Notes under the pieces: generated by a model
What the model was told of the DNA's origin: nothing
The model's database searches: none
What the model saw: only the letters and a program-made list of their open reading frames with translations
Assembly (NCBI RefSeq): GCF_963664965.1
Contig: NZ_OY761823.1
Span: forward strand, 2,056,001 to 2,120,000
Origin: an uncultured Pseudodesulfovibrio sp.
Lineage (GTDB): Bacteria > Desulfobacterota > Desulfovibrionia > Desulfovibrionales > Desulfovibrionaceae
DNA: 64,000 nt
Direction of reading: 5' to 3'
Translations under genes and position numbers: made by a program
Shown: positions 58,243 to 64,000 of the stretch, piece after piece
How positions within the stretch are numbered: the first letter of the stretch is position 1
Layout of the letters: each line of letters opens with the position of its first letter

Positions 58243-60093
58243 ATGGCACAAGAAAAGAGTAAGGCGACCGGTTACGATAAATATGTCAACTGGAAGCTGT
58301 TCATCATACCGGTAGTGCTTTTTGCGGCGATTCTCGTTCTTCCCACGCCGGAAGGAATGAAAAAAGTCGGAATGCAGTATTCTGTCGGCCCCAAGGTCGT
58401 GTCCAATTTCATTTGCCAGCAGCTCTTCGGCAAAAACAGTTCGGATAGTGAACAGTGGGAAGTGCTGACGGCTCGGATGATGGAACAGAACATGCGTATG
58501 GGGGCGTTGACCAAGGAGCGTTTCCTGAAGCGTAACGAGAAGTGGGCGAAGAAGTACAAGATTCCTGTCGATTCCGCCAACTTCAACAGGTCGTTCGAAT
58601 ACATCAAGAGTAGTGTGCCCGACGAGGCATACCTCAAGGTCATGAAGGCTGCTTTTGATCTGAGAACGAAGAATCTCGAGTATGGAGACCTGTCGGACAA
58701 GGACAAGAAAAGTGCGGACTCGGGTTCATGGAAAATCAAGGTGTCCATTGCGTTGGTCGTGTTCGTGGTCTTCTGCTTCATGACCGAATGCATCCCGCTT
58801 CCCGGCGTTGCATTCTCCATCGGCCTGATTCTCGTGTTTAGCGGGGTCGTGACAAGAAGCCAGGTGGCCGGTCTCTACTGGTCTGATGCCTGCTGGTTCA
58901 TCATGGGTTCGCTCATGTTTGCCGCTGCGTTCGTCAAGACCGGCGTGGATAAGCGCATGTGTCTGTTGATGTTCAAGAAATTGGCTGTTCCGAATGTTCG
59001 CTGGATCACGCTGATATTCTTCGTGGTTATCAGTCCGCTCGCGGCATTCATCTCCGACCATGCACTCGCCGCCATGTTCCTGCCCATCGGCATGCTGCTG
59101 TATCAGAACAGCCTGACCGATGAAGTGCCCGAGGACAAGGAGCTTGCCAAAATGCTGATGGTCACCATTGCCATGGCATGTAACATCGGTGGTCCCGGCG
59201 CTCCGTCCGGCGGTGCTCGAAACGTCATCATGATGACCTATTTGAGCGACATGTTCGGCATGGACATCGGTTACGCCCAGTGGATCGTCTATTGTATGCC
59301 GTTTGTTATTATCATGATTCCCTGTACCTGGCTCATCACGAACATGATCTTCAAGCCCCGGATCACGTCTTTGGCCCCGGCCATGCGCCATCTCGAGGGC
59401 GAGATCGGCAAGATGGGACGATGGAACAGGAATCAGATCTGGGCCATGGTCATCTTCGTCGTAATGGTCTTCGGTTGGTTCACGGAAAAGGCTTTCTACA
59501 ATATGGGCATTTACCCGATCCGTTTGGGCATCGGTGTCATCGCGGTCGGCGGTGCCGTGGCATATCTGCTGGCCGGTGTCGTCAACTGGCGTGATTATCA
59601 GGAAAAGGTCGACTGGGGTGTTGTCTGGCTGTACGCGGGCGCGATCATCTTCGGCCGCACCCTCGACAAGACCGGCGCCGCCTACTGGCTGGCCCAGTCC
59701 GTTATCGACATGCTGGCTCCGCTCGGCATGAGCGAAGGCATCCCGCTGATGCTCACATCCAACGGCCTGACAGCCGTCTTGACCAACCTGATGGCGGATG
59801 GTCCCGCTGCTGCTGCGGTCGGTCCCATCACCCTGAACCTGGCCAGTATCGTGCATCCCGGAACCACGTTCCTGCCGTTCATGGCCATGTCCACGGCTGT
59901 TGCGTCTTCCTTTGCATATTGCCTCATTATCGGAACCCCGCCTAACGCGATCGTGTATGCGTCCGGGTATCTCGAACCCAAGGATTATGTCCGTATCGGC
60001 ATTCCCATGTGGTTCATTGCCAACATACTGATCGTGCTTCTGACGGCGGTTTACTGGAGCGGTATCGGATTCAACAATCTGCCGGGTTTCTGA
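58243..60093 (+). CDS. SLC13/DASS-family transporter with an N-terminal insert
   Basis: A 616-residue membrane protein. After a first membrane segment (about 20-40) there is a roughly 125-residue hydrophilic, helical region (about 45-165) that ordinary SLC13 proteins lack. The rest holds about ten membrane segments with the two Asn-containing signature loops, CNIGGPGAPSGGARNVI and TSNGLTAVLTNLMADGPAA, then IIGTPPNAIVYASGY. SLC13 transporters co-import sulfate, dicarboxylates or related anions with sodium. The substrate is not readable; sulfate is attractive in this organism. Confidence 0.9.
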   Translation: MAQEKSKATGYDKYVNWKLFIIPVVLFAAILVLPTPEGMKKVGMQYSVGPKVVSNFICQQLFGKNSSDSEQWEVLTARMMEQNMRMGALTKERFLKRNEKWAKKYKIPVDSANFNRSFEYIKSSVPDEAYLKVMKAAFDLRTKNLEYGDLSDKDKKSADSGSWKIKVSIALVVFVVFCFMTECIPLPGVAFSIGLILVFSGVVTRSQVAGLYWSDACWFIMGSLMFAAAFVKTGVDKRMCLLMFKKLAVPNVRWITLIFFVVISPLAAFISDHALAAMFLPIGMLLYQNSLTDEVPEDKELAKMLMVTIAMACNIGGPGAPSGGARNVIMMTYLSDMFGMDIGYAQWIVYCMPFVIIMIPCTWLITNMIFKPRITSLAPAMRHLEGEIGKMGRWNRNQIWAMVIFVVMVFGWFTEKAFYNMGIYPIRLGIGVIAVGGAVAYLLAGVVNWRDYQEKVDWGVVWLYAGAIIFGRTLDKTGAAYWLAQSVIDMLAPLGMSEGIPLMLTSNGLTAVLTNLMADGPAAAAVGPITLNLASIVHPGTTFLPFMAMSTAVASSFAYCLIIGTPPNAIVYASGYLEPKDYVRIGIPMWFIANILIVLLTAVYWSGIGFNNLPGF

Positions 60094-60117
60094 CGATTGT
60101 GACCTGACAGTTCATAT

Positions 60118-60147
60118 CCGGCGGCCCGTCTGCGGGCGGGCCGCCGG
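60118..60147 (+). repeat. GC-rich intercistronic hairpin after the transporter gene
   Basis: An 11-bp perfect stem (60118-60128 with 60137-60147) lies 24 bases past the transporter stop with no T run, so it is more likely an mRNA stabiliser than a terminator. Confidence 0.7.
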
Positions 60148-60163
60148 CCATAAGGAGAAGATC

Positions 60164-60313
60164 ATGAAGTGTGATGAAAAAAAGGAACGGTCGTTCACCC
60201 ATCGGAACGGAGTGACGTACTTCACGAAGCAGGCTGAAAGGCGTGTGCTTTTCATAATGACTCTGGCGATGCTCGCATGGGGCGTCGTCGATTTCACCAA
60301 GGATCTTTTTTAG
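60164..60313 (+). CDS. Small single-pass membrane protein (49 residues)
   Basis: A 49-residue protein with a charged N-terminus (MKCDEKKERSFTHRNG) and one hydrophobic helix (VLFIMTLAMLAWGVV, about 28-42). A perfect TAAGGAG ribosome site lies seven bases before the ATG. It sits between the SLC13 transporter and the Yip1-like gene and is shorter than usual gene-finder cutoffs. It may be an accessory subunit of the transporter; that is inference. Confidence 0.75.
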   Translation: MKCDEKKERSFTHRNGVTYFTKQAERRVLFIMTLAMLAWGVVDFTKDLF

Positions 60314-60328
60314 GCAGGAGGGGGGACA

Positions 60329-60877
60329 ATGGAAACTGCAACCGTGGCAGAACGAAGAATCGGCATCAGGGATTATTTTGAAATTTTGTTTGAGATCATA
60401 CGGTCTCCGGCCCGTTATTACCAAAAAGTCGCGAGCGAAACCGGCTCAAGGAACGCGCTGTTTTTTCTCATGATTTCCGCGGTGTTCTATTGCTCTGTCA
60501 GCATGGCGTATTTTTTTGAAAACTCGCTCGCCATGGGAGTGGTCATGATGGTCAATGCCGTAGTCATGCCTGTTTTCAGTGCCGCCATCACATTCATTCT
60601 GCTTTCCATGACCGGGATCGGAAGAGTTTCCTACGGCAGGGTGTTCAATATTTACGGCTATGCGAGCGGGGCGGTCATGGTCGTGTCGTGGATTCCCGGC
60701 CTCGCCATAGTCATGGAGCCGATTCGAGCTGCGCTTGTCTGCGTCGGTCTGGTCAAGGTGACCGGAATCGGAAAGATCAAGTCCATTTTTATTGTCGTGC
60801 TGACCGCTCTCCTGCTGTTGCTGTTTTTCTGGACTGCGGCCCCTCTCGTTTTCGAGTTGCAGCAGTTGCTGCACTGA
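60329..60877 (+). CDS. Yip1-family-like membrane protein
   Basis: A 182-residue protein with about five hydrophobic segments and the pattern of Yip1/YIP1-domain proteins: IRSPARYYQKV near residues 25-35, a membrane block, NIYGYASGAVMVVSWIPG and a closing FFWTAAPLVF. An AGGAGGGGGG ribosome site precedes the ATG at 60329. It is co-transcribed with the small membrane gene 15 bases upstream. Confidence 0.75.
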   Translation: METATVAERRIGIRDYFEILFEIIRSPARYYQKVASETGSRNALFFLMISAVFYCSVSMAYFFENSLAMGVVMMVNAVVMPVFSAAITFILLSMTGIGRVSYGRVFNIYGYASGAVMVVSWIPGLAIVMEPIRAALVCVGLVKVTGIGKIKSIFIVVLTALLLLLFFWTAAPLVFELQQLLH

Positions 60878-60941
60878 CGGTCGGTCATGAGTTTTTAGCG
60901 CATGAAGCAAGGTGCATCCTTGCCCCCTCACCTTCCCGGAC

Positions 60942-60966
60942 GGGCCGGGGCGTTGTGCCCCGGCCC
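60942..60966 (+). repeat. GC-rich hairpin before the third response regulator
   Basis: Ten perfectly paired bases (60942-60951 with 60957-60966) with a GTTGT loop, no T run. It is similar in style to the hairpin at 60118 and lies 23 bases before the ATG at 60990. Confidence 0.65.
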
Positions 60967-60989
60967 TAGTGGGAAAACGGAGATAAGCA

Positions 60990-61373
60990 ATGAAAAAGAT
61001 TCGATTGCTGCTGGTAGATGACGAGAGTGATTTCCTGACGGCCTATTCGCGTCGTTTTGTTCGCAGAAATGCGGAAATAAGCCTCGCCACCAGCGGGGAA
61101 GAGGCGATCGAAAAAGTGATCGCCAATTCATATGACGTGGTCATTCTGGACGTCATGATGCCCGGAATGAACGGCATTGAGACGCTCAGGCGCATCAAGG
61201 CCATTGATGCCAGTTTGCCGGTGATAATTCTGACAGGGCATGCCGATTCAAAGGTTCTCGGTGAAGGAATGGAATGCGGGGCGTTCGACTATCTCCTGAA
61301 ACCGGTCGGGACTGATGAACTCTATTTCAAGGTGCTGGATGCCGTGAGGGCACGGCAGTACGCGACAGCCTGA
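60990..61373 (+). CDS. Single-domain response regulator
   Basis: A 127-residue receiver with DDE at 10-12, phospho-acceptor D54 in VILDVMMPG, LTGHA and YLLKPVG. No output domain, so it acts through protein contact or as a phosphate sink. It precedes the PEP-synthase-like gene by 17 bases. Confidence 0.9.
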   Translation: MKKIRLLLVDDESDFLTAYSRRFVRRNAEISLATSGEEAIEKVIANSYDVVILDVMMPGMNGIETLRRIKAIDASLPVIILTGHADSKVLGEGMECGAFDYLLKPVGTDELYFKVLDAVRARQYATA

Positions 61374-61390
61374 CGCTATGGAGGTGTGGC

Positions 61391-63985
61391 ATGGCCGGTA
61401 TTCTCAAGACAGTATGCAATCTTATCCGGGGAACTTCTGCGAAGAAGGATCAGTCGCCTGAAGATTTTCTGGCCAAGTCGGAAAATTTCCGACTCTTGCT
61501 TGCGGCGAACAACCGGACGCTTGAACTCATGTCCGAAATGACGGCGCAGTCGCTTTCGGATCAGATGTTCGGAATGGCCTACATCCGCGGCATGAGCGTC
61601 AGGATCGAGGCGGGAGTGCGGCAGATGGTCCAGCGGTTATGCCTCATGCGCCCCGGCAAATATGACGGACTCAAGGATGCTTGTGACCGTATTGTGGCGA
61701 AACTTGAAGAAGCCATTGACGGCCATGGGGATCGGCATGGCTGCTCTCTGGTGCTGGGACTTGAGAAAATCAATGCGGGGTCGATCTCCGAAGTCGGTTC
61801 CAAAATGGCCATGCTCGGGGAGATTCGTTCAGAACTGGGATTGCATGTCCCGCAGGGGTTTTCCATTACCGCTTCCGCCTTCCATCTTTTCATGGAAAGT
61901 GGCGGACTTGATGATGAGATAAACCGTTTGATCCAGATATGTGATTGTGATGGCGGCAGCCTTGAGAATTTGTTGGAGCTTGAAGACCGCATTCGTAAGA
62001 TGATCGAGGCGGTGGAGATTCCCTTGGTCATGGAAAGGGAGATATTTAAAGAAAGCGAGCTGCTTGGCAATGTCCGGCTGGCGGTTCGCAGCAGTGCGGT
62101 GGGAGAGGATTCCGAACATGCGAGTTTCGCGGGACAGTTTCGGTCCGAGCTGGGCGTGAAGGCTGATGACTTGCTGGAGGCTTACAGAAAAATCGTGGCG
62201 AGTCTCTATTCGACAACGGCCATGGCCTACCGGTTGAATCACGGGTTGCGTGAGGACGACATGGTCATGTGTGTCGGTTGCCTTGCGGTTGTCGATGCCG
62301 TGGCCGGAGGCGTTCTCTATACCCGGCCTCCCATTGGAGAGGATGATGGGCGCTTGGTCATCAATGCGGTTCCGGGACTTCCCTGTTCAGTGGTGAACGG
62401 AAGTTCCTCTGTGGATATATGGGTGATTGATCGGGATTCGATGGACATCTGCGATATGGAAGTCGCGGAAAAGGAGCTGCGTTATGTGCAGACTTCCAGC
62501 GGAAGGGTGCGCCGGGAAAGACTCTATGGCGACATGCGTTTTGAGCCTTCCGTTTCAGATAAGGTGGCAAAAAAGCTCGCAAAGATAGCGTTGCGTATTG
62601 AAGAACATTTCAAGCGTCCGCAGGACATTGAATGGGCGTTGGACCGCGACGGGCGGATTTTCATTCTCCAATGCCGTCCGTTGTCCGTCTGCGGTGTGAA
62701 CACTTCCAAGGTTACTGAAAGCAGGGAAGACAAGGCGTTTACCATTCTGTCTTCCGGTGTCCCGGCAAGCCCCGGCGTTGCAGCCGGATATGTGTTTTTT
62801 GTCCAGACGGATGACGATATGGCCCGGTTCCCGGATGGCGGTGTTTTGCTGGCCCGTAACGCGCGTCCGCAGCTCGCGGCTTTGTTGCCGAGGGCCGCAG
62901 CTGTTATCACGGAATTCGGCAGCTCGGTCGGGCATCTGGCGAATGTGGCGAGAGAGTTCGGCGTGCCTGCTCTTATCGGGGCGTCTGAGGCTGTGGAACG
63001 GCTATCCGGTGTGAGTGTCGTGACAGTCAACGGCGATACCGGAACCGTGTATCTCGGCCGCAGGAAGGAATTGCTCAAGCAGGTGAAGGAGCGTCAGTCC
63101 GATTTTGGCGAGAGTGATGTCAAATCTGCGCTGAATCAGGTGCTCCAGCACATAACGCCGCTTTCGTTGACCGATCCGAATTCACCGGATTTCAAGCCGG
63201 AAAGTTGTGCGTCGCTGCATGATATCACAAGATATTGCCACGAAAAGGCTGTTGCCGAGATGTTCATGCACGGCAGGCGGCCTGTTGCCAATGCGAGGCG
63301 GCTGGTCGGTGATCTGCCCATGCGGTACTGGCTGGTGGATATCGGCGGCGGGACCGTGAATTCCGGAGACGGCAAGTACATCGGTCTTGAATATATCCGT
63401 TCCAATGCGATGAAGGCGCTGTGGAAGGGCATGACCGCCATCCCGTGGGAAGGGCCTCCGCCGGTCAATGCGGGCGGTCTGGCTTCCATCATCTCCCAGG
63501 CCGCGAGCAATCCCGCGCTGGTTCCGGGCGTGGCCAACGACATGGGGGAGCGCAGCTATTTCATCGTGGGGACGAACTATTGTAATCTTCAGTCCCGTTT
63601 CGGATTTCATTTTTGCACGGTCGAAGGCTTTGCCGGGGAAGATCCTGACAGAAATTATGCCTTGTTTCAGTTCAAGGGCGGGGGAGCGGACCCTGTTCGC
63701 CGCCAGAACCGTTCGCATCTTGTGGGCGAAGCGCTGGAGCGGCATGGATTCATCGTCACAATCCGTAATGATGCACTGTTCGCCCGGATGGAAGGGGTGT
63801 CAGGGGAAGCCGTGGAGCGAGCCCTTGCCGTGGTCGGCTACATGCTGATCCATACCCGCCAGATCGACATGGTCATGTCGGACCGGTCTGCGGTTCGCCA
63901 TTATCAGGAGAAGTTTGATAGGGATATCGAATACATCCTGTCGCATCTGTCTCTGGAAAATCTTGATCGGGGGCAGGTGTCATGA
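61391..63985 (+). CDS. PEP-synthase-like protein with a replaced C-terminal domain
   Basis: An 864-residue protein. Residues about 1-110 are a helical region. Residues about 135-430 match the ATP-binding PPDK_N domain (EVGSKMAMLGEIRSELGLHV, AVRSSAVGEDSEHASFAGQF). Residues about 445-565 are the phosphohistidine domain (GVPASPGVAAGYV, then SSVGHLANVAREFGVPALIG with H515 as likely phosphoacceptor; the usual SHAAIVARE). The C-terminal TIM barrel that binds PEP/pyruvate is absent; residues about 570-864 form another, unrecognised domain. It therefore cannot be an ordinary PEP synthase. In this signalling operon it may transfer phosphate to a protein. The stop overlaps the next ATG. Confidence 0.82.
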   Translation: MAGILKTVCNLIRGTSAKKDQSPEDFLAKSENFRLLLAANNRTLELMSEMTAQSLSDQMFGMAYIRGMSVRIEAGVRQMVQRLCLMRPGKYDGLKDACDRIVAKLEEAIDGHGDRHGCSLVLGLEKINAGSISEVGSKMAMLGEIRSELGLHVPQGFSITASAFHLFMESGGLDDEINRLIQICDCDGGSLENLLELEDRIRKMIEAVEIPLVMEREIFKESELLGNVRLAVRSSAVGEDSEHASFAGQFRSELGVKADDLLEAYRKIVASLYSTTAMAYRLNHGLREDDMVMCVGCLAVVDAVAGGVLYTRPPIGEDDGRLVINAVPGLPCSVVNGSSSVDIWVIDRDSMDICDMEVAEKELRYVQTSSGRVRRERLYGDMRFEPSVSDKVAKKLAKIALRIEEHFKRPQDIEWALDRDGRIFILQCRPLSVCGVNTSKVTESREDKAFTILSSGVPASPGVAAGYVFFVQTDDDMARFPDGGVLLARNARPQLAALLPRAAAVITEFGSSVGHLANVAREFGVPALIGASEAVERLSGVSVVTVNGDTGTVYLGRRKELLKQVKERQSDFGESDVKSALNQVLQHITPLSLTDPNSPDFKPESCASLHDITRYCHEKAVAEMFMHGRRPVANARRLVGDLPMRYWLVDIGGGTVNSGDGKYIGLEYIRSNAMKALWKGMTAIPWEGPPPVNAGGLASIISQAASNPALVPGVANDMGERSYFIVGTNYCNLQSRFGFHFCTVEGFAGEDPDRNYALFQFKGGGADPVRRQNRSHLVGEALERHGFIVTIRNDALFARMEGVSGEAVERALAVVGYMLIHTRQIDMVMSDRSAVRHYQEKFDRDIEYILSHLSLENLDRGQVS

Positions 63986-64000
63986 CAGCCGGTTCCTACA
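63982..64000 (+). CDS. Start of a gene cut by the window end
   Basis: An ATG at 63982 overlaps the previous stop (ATGA) and opens MTAGSY. Only six codons are inside the window, so no product can be named; it belongs to the same operon. Confidence 0.5.

Noticed and set aside
58726-59856. 376-codon minus-strand frame, histidine- and aspartate-rich
   Set aside because: Mirror of the SLC13 transmembrane region; composition is what hydrophobic codons give on the opposite strand.
1-64000. tRNA or rRNA genes, CRISPR arrays, insertion sequences
   Set aside because: No cloverleaf-type T-loop/anticodon arrangement, rRNA signature, regularly spaced repeats or transposase were seen by eye. A covariance-model search would be decisive and was not possible here.

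Overview
The window reads as chromosome of a sulfate-reducing bacterium of the Desulfovibrio/Pseudodesulfovibrio type. The signs are a four-heme periplasmic cytochrome c3, a D. gigas-type molybdenum aldehyde oxidoreductase, a TunR-type regulator built from a dead tyrosine recombinase with MOP domains, a korDABC ferredoxin oxidoreductase, a membrane sigma-54 activator with matching -24/-12 promoters, and a tandem-fused amino-acid ABC permease. Genes are densely packed, many with ATGA overlaps. I see no rRNA, tRNA, CRISPR array, insertion sequence or prophage.

Layout. 1-4526: the tail of an amino-acid permease gene, deoC, cbiC and the korDABC operon. 4599-6167 (minus): a FlgO-like lipoprotein and a purine nucleoside phosphorylase. 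6255-8169: motA, motB and a PilZ protein. 8182-12950: an unusual acyl-CoA carboxylase set (biotin carboxylase, an AccA-AccD fusion, a two-hairpin biotinyl-like carrier candidate) plus a small unknown gene. 12995-22977: ssb, an integral membrane protein, a SWIM-SNF2 helicase, an orphan peptide-binding lipoprotein, a bifunctional Rel, cytochrome c3 and a TerB-like protein. 23096-28099 (minus): a polar amino-acid ABC transporter and L-serine dehydratase.

28686-41508 is the most interesting block. A molybdopterin-binding protein and the aldehyde oxidoreductase Mop are followed, after a terminator, by nine tightly coupled genes: a multi-cluster Fe-S/HdrB-like oxidoreductase, a small zinc-ribbon protein, a methyltransferase, a C-GCAxxG-C-C protein, a radical SAM enzyme with two CX3CX2C motifs, a PaaK-like adenylating enzyme, XdhC, an NTP transferase fused to an HD domain, and a histidine phosphatase. 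From memory it matches the DvH DVU_1551-1559 neighbourhood, whose chemistry is, to my knowledge, undefined. Its 586-base upstream region carries two palindromes sharing one half-site, one overlapping a likely transcription start.

41568-48784 is a metal-oxyanion region: a modCAB-DUF364 operon divergent from tunR with a 26-bp palindrome between them, then trmO and a second molybdate/tungstate-type ABC transporter. 49049-64000 is signalling: a membrane sigma-54 activator with an altered GAFTGA loop, a Cache-type histidine kinase behind a sigma-54 promoter, a 1007-residue orphan membrane protein, and a sigma-54-driven operon of three response regulators, an SLC13 transporter, two small membrane proteins and a PEP-synthase-like protein with a replaced C-terminus.

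The functional thread from 28.7 to 48.8 kb is molybdenum/tungsten: uptake, sensing, cofactor handling, a Mo enzyme and its presumed maturation or redox partners. All calls come from reading the sequence; no database search was run.
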